A DNA stretch of 64,000 nucleotides, taken from the NCBI RefSeq assembly GCF_014193675.1, contig NZ_BLXZ01000008.1, positions 1 to 64,000 on the forward strand, given 5' to 3'. Both the position numbers and the translations under genes were made by a program. The notes below the pieces were generated by a model. It was not told the DNA's origin. It was given only the letters and a program-made list of their open reading frames with translations, and made no database searches. The DNA comes from Geomonas limicola (GTDB lineage Bacteria; Desulfobacterota; Desulfuromonadia; Geobacterales; Geobacteraceae). Below, piece by piece: positions 18,689 through 27,859 of this stretch (its first letter is position 1; each line of letters begins with the position of its first letter).

Positions 18689-18740
18689 GGTCCCAGCTCC
18701 TGCTCCTCGGGAAACCGGAGCAGGGAGCTGGGACCGTTTT
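18689..18740. terminator. Strong bidirectional hairpin terminator
   Basis: An 18-base arm starting GGTCCCAGCTCC (18689-18706) pairs with its complement ending GGGACC (18717-18735), with one bulged G. TTTT follows on the plus strand. It separates the small gene from the convergent receptor gene ending at 18744. Confidence 0.75.
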
Positions 18741-18743
18741 CGT

Positions 18744-20864
18744 TTAAGATGAGGTTTGCCAGCCCCTGATCCCTGCCTCTATCCCCTGCTCTTCACCGGT
18801 GCGGAAGGCGGCCATCTCCTTTTGCAAAAGGTCTACCTGGGCGGCGAGCCCCTGGACCGCTTCACTCAGACCGGTGCTGGCGGCCAGATTGCCGTCGGCG
18901 GAACGGGTGATGGTCTCCATCTCGGAGGCGATACGCACCCCGAAGCTGCGCTGCGCCACGCAGGCCTCCTTGATCCGCTGCACCATCGCGGTGACCCGCT
19001 CGGTTGCCTGGGCGATGTCCGCGCTCGCGCTGTTGTGCTCCCGGGTCGAGTTGCGCACCTGGTGGTTCAGGCTCTTCATGCGCTCCACCGTGGCGACGAT
19101 CAATTCGCCCCCCTTCTCCTGCTCGCGGGTCGCGTTCCTGATCTGCAGCACCATGTCCGACATGTCTTCCATGGCCTTCATGATCATCTGGCCGCCCTTG
19201 CCCTGCTCGATCGTGGCACGTGCGATACCTGCCGCGTGGTCCGCAGAAAACTTCACCCGCTCCACGATCCGCTCCAGCGCCTCCCCCGATTGGCGTGACA
19301 GCGCGGCACCCGAATCGATGCCGGCCTGGGCCTCGTGGATGGTCTTGACCGCGGTCGCGGTCTTATCAAGGACGTCGTTGATGACCTTGCCGATTTCGAC
19401 GGTGGAGGATTTGGTCTGGTCGGCGAGCTGCTTGATCTCTCCGGCTACCACCGAGAAGCCTTTGCCGTGCTCGCCCGCCTGGGCCGCGATGATGGCGGCG
19501 TTCAGCGCGAGCAGGTTGGTCTGCGAGGTGATCCCGTCGATGACCCCGAGGATGGCGCTGATCCCGGCGGCACTGGAGGCGAGCGTCTCGATGACGTCGG
19601 TGGTGGTCTGGGAGGCGCTGCGAATTTCCTCGATACCGGAGATGGTGGCTTGCACCGAGTTCCGGCCGGCCTCCGCCTCGACCAGGACCTCCTGGGAGAT
19701 CCGCGCGGTGCTCTCGGCATTTTCGCCCACCTGGCGAATCGAGTAGTCCATCTCCATGATCGAGGAGCCGGTGGTAGCGGAGACGTCCATGAGCCCCTGT
19801 ACGCTCATGCCGATCTGTTTCACGGCGGCGCTCATCTCGGTGACCGACGAGCTCACCTCCTCGACCGCGGCGGCGAGGTTTTCCATGTTCAGGGCGACCT
19901 CTTCGACGCTGGCCCGCATCTCCAGGGTCGAGGTCGAGGTCTCGGCTGCCGAACCGGCCAGTACCTCGATCCCCTGGCTGACCAGCTGCACCGAGGCGAG
20001 GATGTCCTCCACCGCCTGGGAAGCCTGGGCCACGGCGCGGGACTGGGTGCCGGCCCCCTCGGTGACCTGCAGGGACGACGCGGAGACGGTCTCGGAGATG
20101 TCGGAAAGCGAGTGGCAGCTTGCGTTGATGTGGCGCACCATGCTGTTGAGCCCGGTGACCATGGCCTTTTGCGCGGCCAGGAGCCTGCCCAGTTCACCGT
20201 GGCTCATCTGCTGGTCCGGCTCCTGGCCCAGGGTGAGGTCGCCGGTCGCCAGGCGGTCCGCGAGTGCTGCTGCCTGCTCGACCGGGCGCGCGATCTTCCT
20301 GCTGATGACCAGGCTGGCAACCGAGAGGAGCAGGATGATGACCGCGCCGCACCCCACGTTCCACTTCAAAAAGCTCGCCTTCAGCTGGTCGAAGTAGTCG
20401 GCCTTGTTGACCCCCGGCACCACCCAGACCTTCCAGGCCGGCAGGTAGCGATAGGCGACGATCTTGTCCTGCCCCGTGGTCCGCGCGGTGTATTCGTAGA
20501 AACCGCTGCCGCGGTGGCTGCGGATGTAGTCGATGTGCGGCTGGCCGGCCAGGTTCTTCCCTTCCTCCTTGTAGTGCACCACCAGGGTGCCCTGCTCGTC
20601 GAGCAGAAACGGATAGCCGCTCTTGCCGATTTTCACCTGGTAGATGGACTTCTTGAATCCGGGATCGCCGAGAGCGTCGGGTTTGATCGCGGCGACGTAG
20701 TTGATGCTCTTCTCCAGGGCATCGGCCACGGCGGCAACGTCGGTCTTCATGATGGTCTTGATCTCGTTGACGGCCAGGAAGTAGGAGAGGGAGACGCTGA
20801 GCGCCACGGCGAGGAAACCGAGGGCGGAAAGGAGGGCGAGCTTTGCCTTGATACTGGTGAACAT
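18744..20864 (-). CDS. Methyl-accepting chemotaxis protein with a single Cache sensor
   Basis: A 706-residue receptor. The start at 20864 follows AAGGATGCC and replaces an ATG 72 bases upstream. Residues about 10-30 are the first membrane helix. A periplasmic single Cache domain (GKSGYPFLLDEQGTLVVHYK; GSGFYEYTARTTGQDKIVAY) occupies about 35-180, then a second helix near 185-210, HAMP, and a long signalling domain. The tip reads NAAIIAAQAGEHGKGFSVVA instead of the usual NAAIEAARAGE, a variant I associate with a separate receptor class in Geobacter-type bacteria. Ligands of such Cache domains are often small carboxylates, not assignable here. Confidence 0.92.
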   Translation of the reverse strand: MFTSIKAKLALLSALGFLAVALSVSLSYFLAVNEIKTIMKTDVAAVADALEKSINYVAAIKPDALGDPGFKKSIYQVKIGKSGYPFLLDEQGTLVVHYKEEGKNLAGQPHIDYIRSHRGSGFYEYTARTTGQDKIVAYRYLPAWKVWVVPGVNKADYFDQLKASFLKWNVGCGAVIILLLSVASLVISRKIARPVEQAAALADRLATGDLTLGQEPDQQMSHGELGRLLAAQKAMVTGLNSMVRHINASCHSLSDISETVSASSLQVTEGAGTQSRAVAQASQAVEDILASVQLVSQGIEVLAGSAAETSTSTLEMRASVEEVALNMENLAAAVEEVSSSVTEMSAAVKQIGMSVQGLMDVSATTGSSIMEMDYSIRQVGENAESTARISQEVLVEAEAGRNSVQATISGIEEIRSASQTTTDVIETLASSAAGISAILGVIDGITSQTNLLALNAAIIAAQAGEHGKGFSVVAGEIKQLADQTKSSTVEIGKVINDVLDKTATAVKTIHEAQAGIDSGAALSRQSGEALERIVERVKFSADHAAGIARATIEQGKGGQMIMKAMEDMSDMVLQIRNATREQEKGGELIVATVERMKSLNHQVRNSTREHNSASADIAQATERVTAMVQRIKEACVAQRSFGVRIASEMETITRSADGNLAASTGLSEAVQGLAAQVDLLQKEMAAFRTGEEQGIEAGIRGWQTSS

Positions 20865-20946
20865 GGCATCCTTTTGCTGCGAAAAAAATGGGGGGCCATC
20901 CCAAGGGCGGCAGGTGCCAGGTGCACGCCTAGGCAATACCCCTAGC

Positions 20947-20975
20947 AGGATAGGGGATTATGGCATAGCTGCCAA
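20947..20975 (-). promoter_or_regulatory. Possible sigma-70 promoter of the Cache receptor gene
   Basis: Reverse-strand TTGGCA (20970-20975) and TATCCT (20947-20952) with a 17-base spacer. No FliA-type element was found upstream of this gene. Confidence 0.4.
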
Positions 20976-21091
20976 TTAATATCAAATAGTTGCAACTCAT
21001 TGGCGGCAATTGTGTTTTGAGGAGGCAAAAGCCTCAAGTTTCCCGTCCTGACTACCTATGTAAAACAGTAGGAAACTCCCGACGTTTGCAC

Positions 21092-21126
21092 AAAAAGAGC
21101 CCTCCCCATCGCCTCGGGGAGGGCTC
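21092..21126 (-). terminator. Terminator of the por gene
   Basis: On the reverse strand GAGCCCTCCCC pairs with GGGGAGGGCTC (perfect 11-bp stem, 21097-21126), followed by five T residues. It lies 29 bases after the por stop codon. Confidence 0.85.
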
Positions 21127-21154
21127 CTTGTTCGTGCCTGGGCCTCCGGCCCCT

Positions 21155-24100
21155 CTAGGACTCGAAATCGAGCCCGGCGAGCTTCTGGTAGTAGTCGAAG
21201 CGCGCCTTGGCCACCTTGCTCGCCTGCTGCATCAGGCGGTCGGCGACTTCCGGGTTCAGCTTCTTGATCGACTTGTAGCGGTTCTCGCCGTAGGCGTACT
21301 CCTCGAAGGCGATGCTGGGCGCCTTGCTGTCCAGCTGCAGCGGGTTCTTACCCTCTTCGGCGAGTGCCGGGTTGTAGCGGTAGAGCGGCCAGTGCCCGGA
21401 GGCGACTGCCTTTTTCTGCTCGTCGATGCCCCGGGTCATGTCGATGCCGTGGGCGATGCAGTGGGCGTAGGCGATGATGAGCGACGGACCGTCGAAGGCC
21501 TCGGCCTCCAGGAAGGCCTTGACCACCTGGGCCGGATTGGAGAGCGCCACGCTCGCCACGTAGACGTTGCCGTAGGACATGGCCATGAGCCCCAGGTCCT
21601 TCTTGGGCATGGTCTTGCCCCCTGCGGCGAACTGGGCCACCGCCCCCAGCGGGGTCGACTTGGAGGCCTGGCCGCCGGTGTTGGAGTAGACCTCGGTATC
21701 GAGCACCAGGAGGTTCACGTTCTTGCCCGAGGCGATCACGTGGTCCAGGCCGCCGTAGCCGATATCGTAGGCCCAGCCGTCGCCACCTACGCACCAGACC
21801 GATTTTTCCACCAGGTAATCGACCAGCGGCAGGAGCTTCTGGGCGGCCTCCACCGGCGAGGTTCCGATGAGGGCGCGCAGCTTTTCCACCCGTCCGCGCT
21901 GGGTCTCGATGCCGGCTTGGTTGGACTGGTCGGCGCCGTTTATCTCGCGCAGCAGTTCGCGGCTCCCTTTAAAGGAGGGGTCCTCGATGAGCTGGTTCAC
22001 CAGTTCGCGGGCGAACATGGTGAACTTGTCCACCGCAAGACGCATCCCGTAGCCGAACTCGGCGTTGTCCTCGAAGAGCGAGTTGGACCAGGCCGGGCCG
22101 CGACCGTCGGCGCGCTTGGCCCACGGGGTGGTGGGGAGGTTGCCGCCGTAGATCGAGGTGCAGCCGGTGGCGTTGGCGATGAGCGCGCGGTCCCCGAAGA
22201 GCTGGGAGAGAAGCTTCAGGTACGGGGTCTCGCCGCAGCCGGCGCAGGCTCCGGAGAACTCGAAGATCGGGCGCACCAGCTGGCTGCCGCGCAGGGTGTC
22301 GAGCTTGAGGCTCGCCGGGTCAAGGTCGGGAAGTGCCAGGAAGAAGTCGAAGTTGGCCGCCTCCTGGGCGCGCAGCGGGGGCTGGAACTTCATGTCCAGC
22401 GCCTTGTGGCCGGGGTTCGTCTTGTCCTTGGCCGGGCAGTTGTAGGCGCAGGCGCCGCAGCCGGTGCAGTCCTCGGGTGCCACCTGCAGGGTGAGCTGCA
22501 TCCCCTTCACCTCGGGGATCTTCGCCTCGCAGGACTTGAAGCTCGCCGGCTTCCCGGCCAAGAGCTCGCCGGGATAGGCCTTCATCCGGATGGCGGCGTG
22601 CGGGCAGACGAAGGCGCAGATGCCGCACTGGATGCAGAGCGCCTCGTCCCAGACCGGGATCTCCACCGCGATGTTGCGCTTCTCGTACTGCGAGGTCGCG
22701 GTCGGGAAGGTGCCGTCGCGCGGGATGAGCGAGACCGGCAGCTGGTCGCCGCGACCGGCGATGATGGGGGCGGTCACCTGCTGCACGAACTGGGGGGCCT
22801 GGCCGGAAACCGCCGGGGGCATGACCAGCTTGCTGGTGGCCGCCGCCGGAACGATGACCTCGTGGATGTTCTTGAGCGCCTCGTCCACGGCGCGGTTGTT
22901 CATCTCGACCACCTTGTCGCCGGCCTTGCCGTAGCTCTTCTTGATGGCCCCCTTGATCTCCTTGAGAGCCGTGGCAAGCGGCAGGATCCCGGAGATCTTG
23001 AAGAAGGCGGTCTGCATGATCACGTTGATGCGGGCGCCCAGCCCCAGCTCCTCGGCAAGCTTGATGGCATCGATCACGAAGAACTTGAGCTTCTTGCCGA
23101 TGATCTGCTGCTGCACCTCGACCGGCATGCGGTCCCAGACCTCTTCCTTGGCAAACGGGGCGCACAAGAGGAAGGTGCCGCCGGGCTTCGCCTTTTCGAG
23201 CATGTCGTACTTCTCCAGGAAGGTGAAGTTGTGGCAGGCGATGAAATCGGCGTTGTCGATGAGGTACGGTGAGTTGATCGGTTTTTTCCCGAACCTCAGG
23301 TGCGAGGTGGTGATGGTGCCGGCCTTCTTGGAGTCGTAGACGAAGTAGGCCTGGGCGTAGTTCTTGGTGGTCTCGCCGATGATCTTGATGGAGTTCTTGT
23401 TGGCCCCGACGGTGCCGTCCGAACCGAGACCGTAGAACATCGCCTCAAAGGTTTCGGTCATCGGGGTGCGGAAACTCGGGTTGTAGTCCAGGCTCGATCC
23501 AGTCAGGTCCTCGGTGATCCCCACCACGTAATGGTTCTTCGGGTTTTTCAGCTTCAGGTTGTCGAAGACCGCCTTGGCCATGGCCGGGGTGAACTCCTTG
23601 GAGCCCAGGCCGTAGCGCCCACCCACGATGACCGGGTAGCCGGTGCCGCGGTACTTGCCCGCGGCCATCGCCTCGCCGATCGCGGTGCGCACGTCGAGGT
23701 AGAGCGGCTCGCCCAAGGAGCCCGGCTCCTTGGTGCGGTCCAGCACGGCGATCTTCGTGACGCTCGAGGGAAGGGCCTTGACGAACGCATCGAGCGGGAA
23801 GGGGCGATAGAGGCGCACCTTGATAAGCCCCACCTTCTCACCCTTGGCGCTCAGGGTCTGCACCGTCTCCTGCACGGTGTCGGCGCCGCTTCCCATGATC
23901 ACGATGACCCTTTCTGCGTCCTTGGCCCCCACGTACTGCACCGGCTTGTACTTGCGGCCGGTCAGTTTAGCGAACTTGTCCATCTCCTGCTGCACCACCT
24001 TGAGGCACTCGGGGTAGCTCGCGTTCACCGTCTCGCGGGCCTGGAAGTAGACGTCGGGGTTCTGGGCGGTGCCGCGCAGCACCGGGCGGTCCGGGGTGAG

Positions 24101-24721
24101 GGCGCGGGCGCGGTGCTCGTTCACCAGGTTGTCGTCGATCATCTGGCGCATGTCGTCGAAGGAGAGCTCCTCCACCTTCTGGACTTCGTGCGAGGTCCTG
24201 AACCCGTCGAAGAAGTGCAGGAAGGGGAGCCGGCTCCGAAGCGTCGCGGCCTGGGCGATGAGCGCGAAGTCCATCACCTCCTGCACGTTGTTGGAGCAGA
24301 GCATGGCCCAGCCGGTGGAGCGGCAGGACATAACATCGGAGTGGTCCCCGAAGATGGAGAGCGCCTGGGTGGCGACGGCGCGCGCCGAGACGTGGAACAC
24401 CGTGGAGGTGAGCTCGCCGGCGATCTTGTACATGTTGGGGATCATCAGCAAAAGCCCCTGGCTCGCCGTGAAGGTGGTGGTGAGGGCGCCGGCCTGCAAG
24501 GCGCCGTGCACCGCGCCCGAGGCCCCCCCTTCGGACTGCAGTTCGGCCACCAGGGGGACGGTCCCCCAGATGTTCTTCTCGCCGCGGGCACTCTTCTCGT
24601 CCGAGATCTCGCCCATGACGGAAGAGGGGGTGATCGGGTAGATGGCGATGACTTCGTTGGTGGCGTGGGCCACGTGGGCGGCGGCGGTATTGCCGTCGAT
24701 GGTTACCATGTTCCTGGGCAT
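21155..24721 (-). CDS. por: Pyruvate:ferredoxin (flavodoxin) oxidoreductase, single-chain
   Basis: The 1188-residue enzyme has the full NifJ/PFOR layout. The N-terminal domains contain AHVAHATNEVIAIYPITPSS. The ferredoxin domain carries two 4Fe-4S motifs (CIQCGICAFVCP and CTGCGACAYNCP, about residues 690-760). The proximal-cluster cysteines are in CAGCGETPY, and the thiamine diphosphate site is GGDGWAYDIGYGGLDH...NTGGQASKSTP near residues 980-1015. It interconverts pyruvate plus CoA with acetyl-CoA, CO2 and reduced ferredoxin. In acetate-grown Geobacter it runs as pyruvate synthase. AGGAGAA precedes the ATG. A ribbon-helix-helix gene ends 28 bases upstream. Confidence 0.97.
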   Translation of the reverse strand: MPRNMVTIDGNTAAAHVAHATNEVIAIYPITPSSVMGEISDEKSARGEKNIWGTVPLVAELQSEGGASGAVHGALQAGALTTTFTASQGLLLMIPNMYKIAGELTSTVFHVSARAVATQALSIFGDHSDVMSCRSTGWAMLCSNNVQEVMDFALIAQAATLRSRLPFLHFFDGFRTSHEVQKVEELSFDDMRQMIDDNLVNEHRARALTPDRPVLRGTAQNPDVYFQARETVNASYPECLKVVQQEMDKFAKLTGRKYKPVQYVGAKDAERVIVIMGSGADTVQETVQTLSAKGEKVGLIKVRLYRPFPLDAFVKALPSSVTKIAVLDRTKEPGSLGEPLYLDVRTAIGEAMAAGKYRGTGYPVIVGGRYGLGSKEFTPAMAKAVFDNLKLKNPKNHYVVGITEDLTGSSLDYNPSFRTPMTETFEAMFYGLGSDGTVGANKNSIKIIGETTKNYAQAYFVYDSKKAGTITTSHLRFGKKPINSPYLIDNADFIACHNFTFLEKYDMLEKAKPGGTFLLCAPFAKEEVWDRMPVEVQQQIIGKKLKFFVIDAIKLAEELGLGARINVIMQTAFFKISGILPLATALKEIKGAIKKSYGKAGDKVVEMNNRAVDEALKNIHEVIVPAAATSKLVMPPAVSGQAPQFVQQVTAPIIAGRGDQLPVSLIPRDGTFPTATSQYEKRNIAVEIPVWDEALCIQCGICAFVCPHAAIRMKAYPGELLAGKPASFKSCEAKIPEVKGMQLTLQVAPEDCTGCGACAYNCPAKDKTNPGHKALDMKFQPPLRAQEAANFDFFLALPDLDPASLKLDTLRGSQLVRPIFEFSGACAGCGETPYLKLLSQLFGDRALIANATGCTSIYGGNLPTTPWAKRADGRGPAWSNSLFEDNAEFGYGMRLAVDKFTMFARELVNQLIEDPSFKGSRELLREINGADQSNQAGIETQRGRVEKLRALIGTSPVEAAQKLLPLVDYLVEKSVWCVGGDGWAYDIGYGGLDHVIASGKNVNLLVLDTEVYSNTGGQASKSTPLGAVAQFAAGGKTMPKKDLGLMAMSYGNVYVASVALSNPAQVVKAFLEAEAFDGPSLIIAYAHCIAHGIDMTRGIDEQKKAVASGHWPLYRYNPALAEEGKNPLQLDSKAPSIAFEEYAYGENRYKSIKKLNPEVADRLMQQASKVAKARFDYYQKLAGLDFES

Positions 24722-24749
24722 CGGGCTTCTCCTGTAGCCGGTGGACGGC

Positions 24750-24908
24750 CTACTTGGTGGTGTCGGTGTACAGTTGCATCGCCTCGCGCATCAGCTCCGA
24801 GATGGAGGTCCGGCTCTGGCGCGAGATCTCCTCGAGCTCGCGTTTCTCGTCCTCGCTGATCCTGAGCGAGACGACGGTATGCTTGGCGTGTTCCTTGGTC
24901 TTTCCCAT
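24750..24908 (-). CDS. Small ribbon-helix-helix DNA-binding protein
   Basis: A 52-residue frame starting at the ATG at 24908. THTVVSLRIS-type sequence (HAKHTVVSLRISEDEKRELE) forms the beta strand and first helix. EISRQSRTSISELMREAMQL follows as the second helix, with the conserved S-E-L-x-R-E-A pattern of CopG/Arc-type repressors. Such proteins bind DNA as dimers through the paired strands. GGGAGAAGG precedes the start. The gene ends 28 bases before por and is probably cotranscribed with it, which suggests local regulation of pyruvate metabolism. A perfect 16-base palindrome (24957-24972) upstream is a candidate operator. Confidence 0.8.
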   Translation of the reverse strand: MGKTKEHAKHTVVSLRISEDEKRELEEISRQSRTSISELMREAMQLYTDTTK

Positions 24909-24956
24909 TGCTGCCTTCTCCCGAAGTTTGCTGAGGGTGGTACGGTACGAGGTTCC

Positions 24957-24972
24957 GCACAGACTTCTGTGC
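24957..24972. promoter_or_regulatory. Perfect 16-base palindrome upstream of the RHH-por unit
   Basis: GCACAGACTTCTGTGC has 7-base arms around CT. It lies 49 bases upstream of the RHH start codon, where a promoter or operator would be expected. Binding by the encoded RHH protein is inference. Confidence 0.5.
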
Positions 24973-25054
24973 TGCAGGAAGGTGCGAGTGGAAGCAACCC
25001 CTCACCCGTTCGCTCTTTTCATGGCCTGCCGTACCTGTCTCGTCTGGACTCCTG

Positions 25055-25222
25055 CAGGCTCTCCCTCGCCCCCTGGGAGAGGGCAGGGGTGGGGGAGCCG
25101 CAGGCTTTGCCGGACCTAGCTTCTGCTGCTTCTGTAGTGCTCTTTGCTGGCGGCAGTTTCGGAGCCGGCCGCCCCCTCACCCCCTCCCCTCTCCCGGAGG
25201 GCGAGGGGAGGGTCGGATTCCC
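25055..25222. repeat. Two REP-like GC palindromes in inverted orientation
   Basis: Copy one (about 25060-25096) contains CTCTCCCTCGCCCCCTGGGA and continues GAGGG...GGGG. Copy two (about 25170-25214) is nearly its reverse complement. Each copy is itself a hairpin. The pair fills most of the gap between the malic enzyme and RHH genes; no reading frame is convincing here. Similar extragenic palindromes are dispersed in many GC-rich proteobacteria. Confidence 0.65.
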
Positions 25223-25228
25223 TCTGTT

Positions 25229-27481
25229 TTACCTGGTCTGCGCGTCCACCACGGCGATGGCCGCCATGTTGACGATGTCGGAGACGTCGTCGCCGTACTG
25301 CAGCACGTGCACCGGCTTGTTCATCCCCATGAGGATCGGGCCGATGGCGTCGGCGTTCCCCAGGTGGCTCAAAAGCTTGTAGCAGATGTTCCCCGAGGTG
25401 AGATCCGGGAAGATGAGCACGTTCGCGGCACTCTTCAGCGCAGAGAACGGGTAGCTCTGCTGCAGGATCTCGTCCACCACCGCGGTGTCGGCCTGCATCT
25501 CGCCGTCGATGACGAGGCCGGGCTCCCGCTCCTTCACAAGCTGCACCGCCTCGCGCACCTTGGCGGCGAGCGGGTGCTTCACCGAGCCGAAGTTGGCGAA
25601 GGAGAGCATGGCGACCTGCGGCTCGATCTCCAGGATGCGGGCGGTCTGGGCAGCCAGGATCGCAGTCTCGGCCAATTCCTCCGAACTCGGATCGATGCAG
25701 ACCGTGGTGTCGGCCAGGAAGAAGATCCCCTTTTTCAGCACCATCATGTAGAGGCCGTGCACGCTGGAGAGCCCCTCTTTCTTGCCGATCACCTCGAGCG
25801 CCGGCCGGATGGTGTCCGGGTAGTGGGCGTCGATGCCGGCCAAGAGCGTATCGGCGTCACCCTGGCGCACCATCATGCAGCCGAAGTGCACCCGCGACTT
25901 GCGGGTGATGAGCCGTCTGGCCTCGGAGAGGGTGAGCCCCTTTCTCTGCCTGAGCTCGAAGAGCTCCTGGGCGTACTCCTCGGACTTCGGGCAGCTTGCC
26001 GGGTCGATGATGGTCATCAGGCCCGGGTCGATCCCTATCTCGTGCAGACCGTCGGTGATCTTCTGGGCGTTTCCCACCAGGATCGGCTGGCCGATCCCTT
26101 CCTCGAGCACGGTCTGGGCGGCGCGCTGGATCTTCGGATGCTCCCCCTCGGGGAAAACGATGCGCTTGGGATCGCTCTTCGCCTTGTTGATGATGAGGCG
26201 CATGGTCTCTTTGGAACGCCCCTGCAAGGCCTCGAGCTGCTCGACGTACTTGTCGAGGTCGATGTGCTGGCGCGCCACGCCGGTTTCCATGGCGGCCTTG
26301 GCCACCGCGGGGGCCACCTTCAAAAGGACGCGCGGGTCAAACGGCTTCGGGATGATGTAGTCGCGGCCGAAGCTGAACTTCACGTTGCCGTAGGCCCGGG
26401 CCACCGAGTCGGGGACCTCCTCGCGGGTCAGTTCGGCAAGCGCCCGGGTGGCGGCGAGCTTCATCTCCTCGTTGATCACGGTGGCGCGCACGTCGAGCGC
26501 CCCGCGGAAGATGAACGGGAAACCGAGGACGTTGTTCACCTGGTTCGGGTAGTCTGAGCGGCCGGTCGCCATGAGGACGTCGCCGCGCACCGCGTGGGCC
26601 TGCTCCGGGGTGATTTCGGGATCCGGGTTTGCCATGGCGAAGATGATCGGGTTGGCCGCCATGGAACGCACCATCTCGGGGGTGAAGGCCCCCTTCACGG
26701 AGAGGCCGTAGAGAACGTCTGCGCCGTTTGCCGCTTCCTCCAGAGTTCTCAGGGGGGTGTCCTGCGCGAAGAGCTCCTTGTACTTGTTCATCCCCTCGGT
26801 GCGCCCCTTGTAGATGACCCCCTTGGTGTCGCACATGATCAGGTTCTCGCGCTTAAGGCCGAGCGAAATCGCCAGGTTGGCACACGAGATGGAAGCAGCA
26901 CCCGCGCCGTTTAAGACCAGGCGCACGTCCTCGATCTTCTTCCCCACCAGCTCGAGCGCGTTCACGAGCCCCGCCGCCGAGATGATGGCGGTACCGTGCT
27001 GGTCGTCGTGGAAGACCGGGATGTTCATGGTCTTTTTCAGTTCTTCCTCGATGTAGAAGCACTCCGGCGCCTTGATGTCCTCCAGGTTGATCCCCCCGAA
27101 GGTCGGCTCGAGCATCTGTACGGCGCGGATGATCTCGTCCGGATCCTCGCTGTCCAGCTCGATGTCGAAGACGTCCACGTCGGCGAAGCGCTTGAAGAGG
27201 ATCCCTTTCCCCTCCATGACCGGCTTGCCGGCCAGTGCCCCGATGTTCCCCAGACCCAGGACGGCGGTACCGTTGGAGACCACCGCAACCAGGTTCCCCT
27301 TTGCGGTGTACTGGAAGGCATCATCGGGATTCTGCTCGATGGCGAGGCAGGGCTCGGCCACCCCGGGGGAGTAGGCGAGCGAGAGGTCCTGGGCGGTCCG
27401 GCAGGGTTTGGTGGGGACGACCTCGATCTTTCCCTTGCGGCCGGTGGAGTGGTACAGCAGCGCGTCCGTTTTCTTGCTCAT
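25229..27481 (-). CDS. maeB: NADP-dependent malic enzyme fused to a phosphotransacetylase-like domain
   Basis: A 750-residue MaeB-type enzyme. Residues about 1-420 are malic enzyme: YSPGVAEPCLAIEQNP, GNLVAVVSNGTAVLGLGNIG, then the FHDDQHGTAI metal and substrate region and LNGAGAASISCANLA for nucleotide binding. Residues about 430-750 are a phosphate acetyltransferase-like domain (FPEGEHPKIQRAA; LIFPDLTSGNICYKLL), which in MaeB proteins is regulatory and senses acetyl-CoA. It decarboxylates malate to pyruvate with NADP reduction. The start at 27481 follows GGAGGAACAACCGCC and is preferred over the ATG at 27505. It sits between por and sucCD, linking C4 acids to pyruvate. Confidence 0.95.
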   Translation of the reverse strand: MSKKTDALLYHSTGRKGKIEVVPTKPCRTAQDLSLAYSPGVAEPCLAIEQNPDDAFQYTAKGNLVAVVSNGTAVLGLGNIGALAGKPVMEGKGILFKRFADVDVFDIELDSEDPDEIIRAVQMLEPTFGGINLEDIKAPECFYIEEELKKTMNIPVFHDDQHGTAIISAAGLVNALELVGKKIEDVRLVLNGAGAASISCANLAISLGLKRENLIMCDTKGVIYKGRTEGMNKYKELFAQDTPLRTLEEAANGADVLYGLSVKGAFTPEMVRSMAANPIIFAMANPDPEITPEQAHAVRGDVLMATGRSDYPNQVNNVLGFPFIFRGALDVRATVINEEMKLAATRALAELTREEVPDSVARAYGNVKFSFGRDYIIPKPFDPRVLLKVAPAVAKAAMETGVARQHIDLDKYVEQLEALQGRSKETMRLIINKAKSDPKRIVFPEGEHPKIQRAAQTVLEEGIGQPILVGNAQKITDGLHEIGIDPGLMTIIDPASCPKSEEYAQELFELRQRKGLTLSEARRLITRKSRVHFGCMMVRQGDADTLLAGIDAHYPDTIRPALEVIGKKEGLSSVHGLYMMVLKKGIFFLADTTVCIDPSSEELAETAILAAQTARILEIEPQVAMLSFANFGSVKHPLAAKVREAVQLVKEREPGLVIDGEMQADTAVVDEILQQSYPFSALKSAANVLIFPDLTSGNICYKLLSHLGNADAIGPILMGMNKPVHVLQYGDDVSDIVNMAAIAVVDAQTR

Positions 27482-27859
27482 GGCGGTTGTTCCTCCTTTA
27501 TGCATAAGAATCGCAGGCAGTCTGATACTCCCAGGCGGTCACCGTGGGAGGGGCCTGGGCCGTGACGCCGGCGCCGCGGCCTAAGCCGCTCCCACGGTGG
27601 GACTGACCCGGACTGCTCCGGGGCCTGGATGCACCTTGAGCCGGGCTCGCTGGCGAGCTGTCGGCTGCAGCCGTACCCCAGGCATGCTGCGGTCGGCTAA
27701 GGTGGTTCTTCTTGGATGTGTGCTGGGACCAGCGCCCGACTGGCGGAGGGGTGGACGGGGGGCTGCAGGTAGGGCAGGGGCCAAGCCCCCGGGTGGGGGC
27801 CGCGCTGCCGTCTGCGGAGCCGGAAGCCTGGGGCCTCCGGCTCCGCCTGCTTGGGCGAA
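27482..27859. other. Gap between sucD and the malic enzyme gene
   Basis: No convincing gene. It holds a long inverted repeat with 11-base arms CACCGTGGGAG (27540-27550) and CTCCCACGGTG (27589-27599), and a second GC hairpin at about 27817-27848 (GCGGAGCCGGA/TCCGGCTCCGC) directly after the sucD stop. The latter lacks a T tract but could stabilise the sucCD transcript. Reading frames here are compositional noise. Confidence 0.55.

Noticed and set aside
20990..24859. Two long plus-strand open frames opposite por
   Set aside because: They are antisense to a clear 1188-residue enzyme and show the same shadow composition, with no family motifs.
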